Shown here: in pieces, positions 26,785 to 34,619 of the stretch
Layout: every line of letters starts with the position of its first letter
Numbering within the stretch: the stretch's first letter is position 1
Translations under genes and position numbers: made by a program
Notes under the pieces: generated by a model
Database searches by the model: none
The model's input: only the letters and a program-made list of their open reading frames with translations
Told to the model about the DNA's origin: nothing
Source of the DNA: Acidimicrobiaceae bacterium
Lineage (GTDB): Bacteria > Actinomycetota > Acidimicrobiia > Acidimicrobiales > RAAP-2
Direction of reading: 5' to 3'
DNA length: 34,619 nt
Assembly: GCA_003152215.1 (NCBI GenBank)
Contig: PLZP01000065.1
Coordinates: 1,423-36,041 of the forward strand

Positions 26785-27527
26785 CGAGGCGCGCGGGTTC
26801 GCGAGCGAGTACCAACGACCTAACCGTGCCGGACGGGTCCGCGCGCTCGCCGGCCTTTGAGGTTCGAGGGCTCACACGCACCTACGGAACTGGAGATGTT
26901 GCCGTGCGCGCTCTGCGTGACGTCTCATTTGAGGTCGATTACGGCGACGTGGTGTGCATCATGGGCAAGAGCGGGTCGGGCAAGTCGACACTGCTGCGTC
27001 TACTCGGTCTCCTGGACACGCCGACCTCGGGAATGGTTCTCCTGAACGGCATTGACGTAACTCGACTTCGAGAGAGCCGACGACGAGTCCTGAGGCTCGG
27101 ACGCTTGGGTTACGTATTTCAGGAGTACGCCCTACTGCCGGAACTCACTGCCGAAGAGAACGTGTACCTGCCGTCGCTTATGTCGGGCTGTCCGCTACGC
27201 GAGTCTCGGCTGCGAGCGCGACAACTGCTCGCGATGCTCGATCTTGAGAACCGCGCTCGCCACCGTCCCTCGGAACTCTCCGGCGGACAGCAGCAGCGTG
27301 TCGCGATTGCTCGCGCCATGGTGAACGAACCGGCGGTGCTCTTCGCGGATGAACCGACGGGCAACCTGGACACGGAATCGAGCGAAATGGTGATGACGGC
27401 GCTCTCGCAGATGAACGCCGAGTTGGGCGTGACGATACTCTTCGTCTCTCACGACCCTGACGATCGACGGTATGCAAAGAACCTCATAGTCCTGCGCGAC
27501 GGCGAGATGGTGGAGGACGCGAGTTGA
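26775..27527 (+). CDS. ABC transporter ATP-binding protein (MacB/LolD type)
   Basis: Walker A GKSGSGKSTLLRLLG, signature [15 protein letters not shown], Walker B VLFADEPTGNLDTESS, VSHDPDDRRYA. GTG at 26780 is out of frame; the in-frame GTG at 26775 is kept. Confidence 0.93.
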   Translation: MAVTRRAGSRASTNDLTVPDGSARSPAFEVRGLTRTYGTGDVAVRALRDVSFEVDYGDVVCIMGKSGSGKSTLLRLLGLLDTPTSGMVLLNGIDVTRLRESRRRVLRLGRLGYVFQEYALLPELTAEENVYLPSLMSGCPLRESRLRARQLLAMLDLENRARHRPSELSGGQQQRVAIARAMVNEPAVLFADEPTGNLDTESSEMVMTALSQMNAELGVTILFVSHDPDDRRYAKNLIVLRDGEMVEDAS

Positions 27528-28741
27528 TGTCATCACTTTGGTCGCTGCGCGTTGCCATGTTCCTAAGTCGACGCGCGATTATCCGTGGCAATCGTGGCAT
27601 CGTCGTGCTCACGGTCGCGATGATGGCGGTGATTTACGCCGAGCTGATGTTCGTGCCGTCCCTGATCCAGGGTGCGACCAACGAGATCCAACAGGAGCTT
27701 CGTGAGTACGTGACGTCCAGCATCGCGATCACGCCCTCGCACTTTGATCTGACCATTCCCGGCGCGCCTACTCTGCTCAACCGGGTCCGAGCCAACCGAG
27801 GTGTGGTGGCCGCGACCGCTACCTCGCTCGCCGGCAGCGAGGTCAGCTTCGAGGGCCGCACGAATTCGTTTCCCGTGGTCGCGATCGACCCCACGTCCTA
27901 CTCGAAGACGTTCGCGACGCCCAGCGCAATGCTGCAGGGGTCGTTCCTCGGGCCGGGCGCGAACGACGAGATCGTGCTCGGCATTGGAATTGCTGGGGAC
28001 GGGATGTCCCGCGTGTCCACGTACGAGTCGTCACTGCAGAACGTCCACGTTGGGGATCGGGTGACGGTGACGCTTTCCGGTGGTCGCACACACGTCTTCG
28101 TGGTGAAGGGAATCTACGAAACCGATCTCTCAGAAGCCAACGCCACGGCCTTCATCACGACCGCCTCCGCCGACCGATTGATCCCGCCACTACGGGGGAG
28201 CGTCACGGCGATTTACGTGAGAACCAAGGAGATTGGCGACGAAAGAGCGATCATGGGCGATCTTCGCGGCGATCATCCCCGTGCCACATTTCAATCGTGG
28301 GAGAGCCTGTCTTCGAGCGTCAAGGAAATCACCGGATCTTTCGACACCATCAAGTCGGTGCTCAACGCGGTATCGCTGTTCGTCGCCGCAATTGCCGTGT
28401 TCATCGTGACTTACGTTGATCTCGTCAATCGACGACGCACTATTGGCATTGAGCGAGCCATTGGCATCAGTGGCCCGGCCATCATCGTGAACTATCTCCT
28501 CAAGGCGGTGGTCTTTGCGTTCTTCGGCGTTCTCTTGGGAGCGGGACTCTTTTTCGGGGCCGCGATGCCGTTGGTTCGTTACCACCCATTTCAGTTCCCA
28601 ATCGGTCCGGTCACGCTCAGCGTCTCGGCGACCGAACTACGTAGTGACGCCCTGATCTTGCTCGCGGTCGCCGTGATCGGTGCCCTGATTCCCGCCTGGA
28701 GGGCGATGCGAATCCGCGTACTCGATGCCGTCTGGCGTTGA
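27524..28741 (+). CDS. ABC transporter permease (FtsX/MacB family)
   Basis: N-terminal TM, a large extracytoplasmic MacB-PCD-like region, then three C-terminal TMs (SLFVAAIAVFIVTYVDLVNRRRTIGIERAIGISGPAIIVNYLLKAVVFAFFGVLLG). Overlaps the ATPase by 4 bp. Confidence 0.88.
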   Translation: MMSSLWSLRVAMFLSRRAIIRGNRGIVVLTVAMMAVIYAELMFVPSLIQGATNEIQQELREYVTSSIAITPSHFDLTIPGAPTLLNRVRANRGVVAATATSLAGSEVSFEGRTNSFPVVAIDPTSYSKTFATPSAMLQGSFLGPGANDEIVLGIGIAGDGMSRVSTYESSLQNVHVGDRVTVTLSGGRTHVFVVKGIYETDLSEANATAFITTASADRLIPPLRGSVTAIYVRTKEIGDERAIMGDLRGDHPRATFQSWESLSSSVKEITGSFDTIKSVLNAVSLFVAAIAVFIVTYVDLVNRRRTIGIERAIGISGPAIIVNYLLKAVVFAFFGVLLGAGLFFGAAMPLVRYHPFQFPIGPVTLSVSATELRSDALILLAVAVIGALIPAWRAMRIRVLDAVWR

Positions 28742-29088
28742 GGGCTCGGTCGCTCAAGCGCAATGAAATATCGTTCAGCGCAGGTTGGTGCAAGGAGTGG
28801 CGTGCCAACCCGAGCCACAACTCTCCACCAGTCCTGAACATAGAGAGCGTGAAGGGAATCGGAAAAGGTTATTTAGTCACATCCGACGCACGCACCTTCC
28901 CCAAGGGGCGGCGTCAACCCAGAACAGGGCGGCGGTCACTCTGACTTGGCTCGGCTCACTTCAACGGCGCGCCATCGATTTCGAGGTAGATAGACAGGGG
29001 CAGAAGCCCCGCTCCGCCAATCGATTGATGTCGCCACGGCAGTCGACCGGCGCGCGTAATGTCCCGCGATCCCAACGGACCGGAACGC

Positions 29089-29304
29089 TTAACTCTTTCT
29101 CGAAGCTTTCTTGACCCGGCTGGCCGCCTTCTTCAAGTCCTTGCCAGCTTCCTTGAAGTCCTGACCGGCATTCTTGAGGTCCGACTCGACCTGATCAGCG
29201 ACTCCCTTGGCCTGAATCGCCTTGCCCACGACCTTGCCCACGAGTACTTCGGCCCGGCCCTTCATTTCGAGGGTCTTGTTTTCGACACTCGCCTTCTTTG
29301 TCAT
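29089..29304 (-). CDS. CsbD family stress-response protein
   Basis: MTKKASVENKTLEMKGRAEVLVGKVVGKAIQAKGVADQVESDLKNAGQDFKEAGKDLKK, with SD GAGGAGAG upstream of the ATG at 29304. Confidence 0.78.
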   Translation of the reverse strand: MTKKASVENKTLEMKGRAEVLVGKVVGKAIQAKGVADQVESDLKNAGQDFKEAGKDLKKAASRVKKASRKS

Positions 29305-29698
29305 GACGACTCTCCTCTCATCATTGAGGTGTGCACGTCTCGCCATGCACGCCAATTCATTCGTGCCGTGGAACTGACGATCTGTGCCAACGCGCCTCAC
29401 CCTTCAACGTAGATGTTCGAGAGTGGTCCTCACAGTGCCGAAGGTCCTTTTGTCAACCGAAGTTCATGTTCTCGTCGTGGGAAAATTGGAAGCCACGCGG
29501 GGGCGTGAATCGTGATATCGCCCGTGATCGCCCGTCATGGCCCTGGCCGGTTGCGTCCAACACTGAGAATCAGCCTCGAAATTATGACTTTCGACCTCCG
29601 AATTTCGGCCCCGACGCTCTGTACCGTGAAGGACAGGAGCGAGTGCATCGCGAGTTCACGGCGGACATGAGTGCGATGACTCTGGTTGGGAGGAACGA

Positions 29699-30004
29699 AT
29701 GCCACATTCGGATTACGAATTGAAGGTTCTCGCGGAACTCGAACAGTCACTCAAGTCCCAGGACCCGCGTTTGGTCGAATTCATGAGCGGCGGCAACGAT
29801 ATCTCATCGTGGCGACGGCACGCGTGGTCGGGAGTGGCGGCCTACGTGTTGGGCACGATCATTTTGGTGGTCTGCTTCACCACGACGCTCTGGCTCGGTT
29901 TGGTCGGCGTCGCAGTGATGACAGTCTCCGCGTTCGTGATCGAGCACAACGTTCGACGTCTGGCGCGGGCGTCGAGTTCTACGCAAGATCCTGAAGTCGA
30001 TTGA
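29699..30004 (+). CDS. DUF3040 family membrane protein
   Basis: MPHSDYELKVLAELEQSLKSQDPRLVEFM..., followed by two hydrophobic segments. SD GGGAGGA upstream. Confidence 0.75.
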   Translation: MPHSDYELKVLAELEQSLKSQDPRLVEFMSGGNDISSWRRHAWSGVAAYVLGTIILVVCFTTTLWLGLVGVAVMTVSAFVIEHNVRRLARASSSTQDPEVD

Positions 30005-30014
30005 CGATCGCGCC

Positions 30015-31589
30015 ATGACCGAGGACCTGGAGAGCGCTGAGACCGTCTCGCGCGTGACACGACGCATCGCGATGACCGCGATCTGTCTCGTGATGTTTCT
30101 CACGTTCATGGACATGACGATCGTCAGCGTGGCGCTCGGCGACGTCCAGTCGAATCTGCACGCCGGCGTTACCCAACTGCAGTGGGTCGTCAATGGTTAC
30201 GGCCTGACGTTCGCCACCTTCATGTTGATCGGCGGAACGTTGGGCGACCGCCTCGGCCGAAAGAAGGTCATGCTCGGGGGGCTGCTGCTCTTCGCGGCGG
30301 GCTCGCTGTTGGGCGCCCTCGCGCCGAATCCCGACGTCCTGATCGGAGCACGCGTCATCATGGGCGTTGGCGCCGCGGCCTCGGAGCCGGGAACGCTTTC
30401 AATCATCCGTCACATGTTCCCGGATCGCGCTTCACGAGCCCGAGCCATCGGCACGTGGGCGGCGGTCGCGGGACTGGCACTTGCCTTCGGGCCGGTCATC
30501 GGTGGACTCCTCGTGGCTTTGGGCGATTGGCGCGGGGTGTTCTGGTTCAACGTGGGAGCGGCGGTGCTCATCGTGCTGCTCGCCGTGAAGACCGTCCCCG
30601 AATCGTCGAGTCCCCAATCGGTACGCCTGGACGTTCCCGGTTTCGTCACTGGAGCCGCGGGACTCGGAGCGATGACCTTCGCGGTGATTCTGGGCGAGAC
30701 CGATGGCTATCGCAACTCCGTCGTCATCGGACTCTTCCTCGTGGGCGTGGCCGCCCTCGTTGGCTTCGCTCGGATCGAACGACGCAGTGCCTCACCGCTC
30801 TTGAATCTTGAGTATTTCCACTCGCCACGATTCAGCGGGGCGATTGTCGTGGCCTTCATCTTGTACTTCTCCATTTTTTCCATCTTCTTCTTCACCGCGC
30901 TTTATCTCACGGCGGTGATCGGCTACGCACCCGCCCGCATCGCCCTCGAATTCGTGCCGATGGCGCTCGCGATGATCGTCGCGGCCATCGTGGCCGGACG
31001 GCGCGTGGCGCAGGTGGGACCTCGTGGCATCATGGCTGGGGGGTGTGTGCTCGCGGGCGCCGGCATCTTGTTGTCTGCGTTGTTGCTGCTCTCGTCCCAT
31101 CCGTCACTGTGGCTGATGGCGACCTTGGCCATGGCGGGCTACGGCTTTGGCTCCAGCGTCGTGCCAATGACGTCGGTGGCGCTCAGCGAAGTGCCCCCCG
31201 AACATTCCGGAATGGCGGCCTCGGCGACCAACACCAGTCGTGAGCTCGGGGCCGTGTTCGGCGTCGCCGTGTTGGGCGCTCTGGTGAACGCTCATCTCAA
31301 CGGCGACCTTACGCACCGTCTCCATGTTCTCAAGATCCCTCACAACTTCATCTCGATCATCATTAACGCCGTCGAGACGGGGACGGTCCCGAGAGGCGTC
31401 GGCCAGGGTCACGGCACCGGCAGTTCCATTGAGAACCACGTCGTGGAGGCCGCCTACGGTGCGTTTCGCAGCGGACTCGAGCAGTCACTCGTCATCGCCG
31501 GCGTCGGCATGCTCGTGGCAGCGGTGATCGCCGCTCGCACGCTGGGACCGCGAAGCGAGCAGACCGGTGACGCCCCTTTCGAAGTGTGA
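30015..31589 (+). CDS. MFS drug transporter (DHA2 / EmrB-QacA family)
   Basis: FMDMTIVSVALGDVQSNLHAGVTQLQWVVNGYGLTFATFMLIGGTLGDRLGRKKVMLGGLLLFAAGSLLGALAPN. About 14 TM segments. Confidence 0.94.
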   Translation: MTEDLESAETVSRVTRRIAMTAICLVMFLTFMDMTIVSVALGDVQSNLHAGVTQLQWVVNGYGLTFATFMLIGGTLGDRLGRKKVMLGGLLLFAAGSLLGALAPNPDVLIGARVIMGVGAAASEPGTLSIIRHMFPDRASRARAIGTWAAVAGLALAFGPVIGGLLVALGDWRGVFWFNVGAAVLIVLLAVKTVPESSSPQSVRLDVPGFVTGAAGLGAMTFAVILGETDGYRNSVVIGLFLVGVAALVGFARIERRSASPLLNLEYFHSPRFSGAIVVAFILYFSIFSIFFFTALYLTAVIGYAPARIALEFVPMALAMIVAAIVAGRRVAQVGPRGIMAGGCVLAGAGILLSALLLLSSHPSLWLMATLAMAGYGFGSSVVPMTSVALSEVPPEHSGMAASATNTSRELGAVFGVAVLGALVNAHLNGDLTHRLHVLKIPHNFISIIINAVETGTVPRGVGQGHGTGSSIENHVVEAAYGAFRSGLEQSLVIAGVGMLVAAVIAARTLGPRSEQTGDAPFEV

Positions 31590-31693
31590 GCTCAGCCGTC
31601 GATTCGAATCCGAGTCACGACCCGCGTGGAACTCGACGCACGGTCTATTCGAGCGCTGAAGCACGGTGGGCGTTGGTCGGTGTTCTTAAGGTG

Positions 31694-32275
31694 TTACTTC
31701 GATGGATTGGGCCGTTCGTCGGGCTCGAGGCCGAGCTTTTCACGCTCCGCCTCGACGATCTTGTAATCGCGAAGCCTCCTCGGAAGAGGATCGACGCCCG
31801 TGTCCTGATGGAGCGCTGACATGGTGGTCATCGCCATGCGTCGGTAGAGCCAGAAGAAAAAGATGCCGAGCGGCAGTTCAGCGCCGAACCCCGTGAGCAT
31901 GGTCAGCCATTCGTCACGGTGGCCGAGGGACGTGACCATGTCGAACCACGCGTCGCAGACGAGCAGGGTCCCGGCGACCATGGCAATCGCGGCGAGTATC
32001 TGGCGTCGGTACCACGCCGCCCACGCCGCGAGGAGGAGCACGGCGACGAGCGCCGCGTCGAACCCGGTCCAAAGAAGCCGCCAGTGCTCAGCGTCATATC
32101 TCGGGGGGAGCGTGAGTGCTAGGAAAACGGTCCAGGGGATGAGTGCCCCGGCGCCAACGAGGAAGCACAGGGAGACGAGCTGCGCTCGTCGCGACAGTGA
32201 GAGATGAAAACGTAGCGCGCGGAACTTTTCGCTCCGGCTTCGTACGTCGTCGGATTGCGGTCGATCGCCGGGCAC
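31694..32275 (-). CDS. Four-to-five-TM membrane protein of unknown function
   Basis: Hydrophobic segments LVSLCFLVGAGALIPWTVFLALTLP, FDAALVAVLLLAAWAAWY, ILAAIAMVAGTLLVCDAWFDMVTSLG, LTGFGAELPLGIFFFWLYRRMA. GTG at 32275 is one plausible start; the track start is 32419. Confidence 0.62.
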   Translation of the reverse strand: MPGDRPQSDDVRSRSEKFRALRFHLSLSRRAQLVSLCFLVGAGALIPWTVFLALTLPPRYDAEHWRLLWTGFDAALVAVLLLAAWAAWYRRQILAAIAMVAGTLLVCDAWFDMVTSLGHRDEWLTMLTGFGAELPLGIFFFWLYRRMAMTTMSALHQDTGVDPLPRRLRDYKIVEAEREKLGLEPDERPNPSK

Positions 32276-32312
32276 GGGGTCATTGTCGCACACGACGATA
32301 GGACGCCGGCCG

Positions 32313-32453
32313 TCACGTCCCCGCGAAGAGGACGGCGATTCCAATCCAACAAACCCGCGTCGAGTTACGGCGATACGTGGCAAAGGCGCTTCTGGTGGTC
32401 GGGTCGTCCCAAGCAACACTGCCCGTTACGGCTCGAGCGTCTTCGTTGTCCAT
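32313..32453 (-). CDS. Possible small protein (46 aa)
   Basis: Minus-strand ATG at 32453 with SD GAGGAG 8 nt upstream: MDNEDARAVTGSVAWDDPTTRSAFATYRRNSTRVCWIGIAVLFAGT*. Below the ORF-track length cutoff. Confidence 0.32.
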   Translation of the reverse strand: MDNEDARAVTGSVAWDDPTTRSAFATYRRNSTRVCWIGIAVLFAGT

Positions 32454-32590
32454 CTGGGCATCTCCTCAGCTAAGAAGATTGCCCCGACGCCGTCGACGTT
32501 GGAACACGTCGGGCGTTCAGGTGCGCGATGGACAGACCCGTCCACTTCGTGCCGTAGCCTCCGATCGCGGGCTGTGCTTGTCACGTTCAG

Positions 32591-33853
32591 TTACGTCGCG
32601 GATGCGTGCCATGTCAGGCCCCCGTTGGTAGAGATAATCAACGTCGAAGTCGTCGCCGTTCTCTGGACGATGGCGTAACCGAGACGCGACGAAGTGAAGG
32701 ATACGAACTGAATGACGGGACTGAAGGGAGTGGGCGGGGTGGCGTACACCGAGGTCCAGGTCTTGCCGCCATTTCGGGTCAAGTAGAGATGATCAATCGT
32801 GGACAGACCGTGGGCAACCGATTTGGCGACGAAGATCTTTCCCGCTGCGGGTGACGCCGGCAGACTTGGCAGTTGATCGAGATATTCAGAGGATCCGTCG
32901 GCCACCACGCGATGAGTGGGATCGAACGTCAGTCCCGCATCATGAGAGGTGAAGACCCAGTTGGATTGGAGTTTCAAGTAGTGAGGAGTACCGGGGGCGA
33001 CGTCTGCCCCGAATCCGCCGATAGTGCAGACGTCGACGAGCGTCGTCGCGCTGTAGGCGACGGGCGCCGAGAAACTGCCGCCAACGCTGTCACACGGAGC
33101 GGTCCATTTGACCCACCGACCTGAACGGGCCAGGCGGGCGCTGGCGGTGGCGCCTCGGTCATTGCCCAACATCAGCCAACCATTGGCGCCCTTGAAGATC
33201 AACGCGCCCTCCATATTCGATCCACCGGCCGCCGAGTACAGAGCGGGAGTGCTGAGCCGTTGCCACGAGTCGGTCGCGACCGATGAGCGCCAGAGCCCGA
33301 AAGTTTGCCCGGTCCGCCAACTGATGGCGTAGACCAATCCGCGGCTCGCCGCCACGGTGAGGACATCGAACCTCATTCCCAGCGACTTCGTGTCGACCGC
33401 GGACCAGGTCGCCCCACCATCGTGCGTGGACCAGATCTCAGCGTCGTATGAGTCGTTCGTCTCCGCGACGTGGCCGGGTTGTGCCGATCCGTAGATCCAT
33501 CCGTTCTTCGCGTCGGCGAAGTAGATGTTCTGCTGAACGAGGGGGAAGTAGCTCGCCACCGTTGGATTCGCCACCGTGCGCAGGCCGGATGGGAGGGGCA
33601 CGGACGTCCACGACCGTCCGTCGTTCATAGTCCTCTTCACGGCGATGCAGACGCTTGTCGAGCAGTGGTACCCCGACAAGATCCAGCCTTCCCCGGAGGG
33701 CAGGAATGACGCCGACACGGGCGACGTCGTGGCGTTCGTCGTGGACGCGGCATCCGGCGAGGTCGCCACCATGGCGAAGACGGTGGCGAGAGAGAGGCCG
33801 AGCACTATCGAGACGGCAACGGCGACATGTTCGAACTTGAGCGACGCACGCAC
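32591..33853 (-). CDS. Secreted beta-propeller / BNR-like protein
   Basis: N-terminal signal/anchor VAVAVSIVLGLSLATVFAMVA. Repeats MNDGRSWTSVPLP, THDGGATWSAVDTKS, SHDAGLTFDPTHRV, TRNGGKTWTSVYATP, STNGGLTWHASAT. Confidence 0.76.
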   Translation of the reverse strand: MRASLKFEHVAVAVSIVLGLSLATVFAMVATSPDAASTTNATTSPVSASFLPSGEGWILSGYHCSTSVCIAVKRTMNDGRSWTSVPLPSGLRTVANPTVASYFPLVQQNIYFADAKNGWIYGSAQPGHVAETNDSYDAEIWSTHDGGATWSAVDTKSLGMRFDVLTVAASRGLVYAISWRTGQTFGLWRSSVATDSWQRLSTPALYSAAGGSNMEGALIFKGANGWLMLGNDRGATASARLARSGRWVKWTAPCDSVGGSFSAPVAYSATTLVDVCTIGGFGADVAPGTPHYLKLQSNWVFTSHDAGLTFDPTHRVVADGSSEYLDQLPSLPASPAAGKIFVAKSVAHGLSTIDHLYLTRNGGKTWTSVYATPPTPFSPVIQFVSFTSSRLGYAIVQRTATTSTLIISTNGGLTWHASAT

Positions 33854-34173
33854 CCCTCCAGTATCTCAGCCCCGGGGTGCTACTGCCGAGGGCACCACCC
33901 CTGGGCCTCGATCACGTCGAATGACTTTCTTAACGGGTTGAGGTTTACCTTCGTACGCACTCTTTGGCGGGGTGTTTACGAAACCATTGTGGCCCGGCGA
34001 TCATTGGTCTTGCCGACGTGCGCAATCAACTGCCCCACACGATTTCGGCCAACGTGACCACACATTCAAGAGGCCGTGGTGGCGACCAGTCTGAACCGTT
34101 GATTCAACTGGTCGCGAGTCCGAGCTCGAGCGACGTGGACGCCAACGGTATTCATCCGGGACTCCATGTCGGG

Positions 34174-34617
34174 TCAGATGAGAGTTGAATTGTTGACTGA
34201 CCTTGATGTCGGTACGGCAGCCGTGAGGTCGCAGTCCGTTACCCCGGCCAGCGCGAAACCCGTCGTCCACCAACGCGTCCCGTCGAGTCCTACGACGAAG
34301 GCTTCGTAGCCCGCCAACGACTCGAAGGTGGCGAGCATTTCCTCGCCGGCCACGCACAGCGCAGTGGCCAACGCGTCACACATTCCGAGGTGCGGTCCGC
34401 TCACGCTCGCCGAGGCGAGGCGGACGCCTGCTCGACCGGTGAATGGATCGATCAGATGCGTGCCGCGCTCGTAGGTGCCCGACGTGGCCAGGGCCGCGCG
34501 CAAGTCCACCAACGCCACCAACGAGTCGGGTCGAAAGGGATCGACGATGCCCACGCGAAAGAGTTCGCCGGTGGGTGGCACGCCGTAGCCGGCTAGGTCG
34601 CCGGCCGCGTTCACCAT
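34174..34617 (-). CDS. apbE: FAD:protein FMN transferase (ApbE), N-terminus beyond window edge
   Basis: MVNAAGDLAGYGVPPTGELFRVGIVDPFRPD...AALATSGTYERGTHLIDPFTGR. ApbE motifs NxGGD-like and ATSGxYER...HxIDPxTG. Confidence 0.85.
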   Translation of the reverse strand: MVNAAGDLAGYGVPPTGELFRVGIVDPFRPDSLVALVDLRAALATSGTYERGTHLIDPFTGRAGVRLASASVSGPHLGMCDALATALCVAGEEMLATFESLAGYEAFVVGLDGTRWWTTGFALAGVTDCDLTAAVPTSRSVNNSTLI

Positions 34618-34619
34618 CG

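Noticed and set aside
31586-31819. Plus-strand ORF after the MFS gene (77 aa)
   Set aside because: Mostly antisense to the 3' end of the well-supported minus-strand membrane gene, and no family is recognised.
1-34619. Prophage, transposon or integrative element
   Set aside because: No integrase, transposase, terminase or terminal inverted repeats were recognised. The tRNA-Ser lacks a visible duplicated 3' end in the window.

Overview
This is a high-GC window with actinobacterial character: GTG starts, an F420/LLM oxidoreductase, MarP-like, DUF2510, DUF3040 and DUF4232 proteins, possibly Acidimicrobiia-like. Taxonomy is inferred only. Left to right it carries: (1) the end of a pyrimidine-type catabolic block (truncated carbon-nitrogen hydrolase, dihydropyrimidinase, LLM/F420-type oxidoreductase); (2) a strong SqdB/SQD1-like UDP-sulfoquinovose synthase; (3) a DUF3445/HDOD-like gene with an unlisted 49-aa membrane sORF overlapping its start; (4) acyl-CoA dehydrogenase and nitrobindin-like genes; (5) an aldehyde dehydrogenase C-terminal remnant; (6) a beta-propeller lipoprotein, a MarP-like protease and a GABA/beta-alanine aminotransferase; (7) tRNA-Ser(CGA) with a UUCG-loop terminator, followed by tadA; (8) a probable phosphonate uptake and catabolism cluster (TIGR03364-type FAD oxidoreductase, PhnX-like HAD hydrolase, four-gene ABC transporter, convergent PhnZ-like HD protein), next to a six-PAS hybrid histidine kinase; (9) a looser accessory stretch (DUF4232 protein, two Thr-rich secreted or anchored proteins, an SDR remnant, a MacB/LolD-type ABC pair, CsbD, DUF3040, MFS pump); (10) a second beta-propeller protein and a truncated ApbE. 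The most interesting items are the phosphonate cluster, which lacks visible PhnW and PhnY partners, and a perfect 22-bp inverted repeat (11-nt loop) covering the first codons of its first permease gene. All calls come from reading the sequence by eye. No database search was run.
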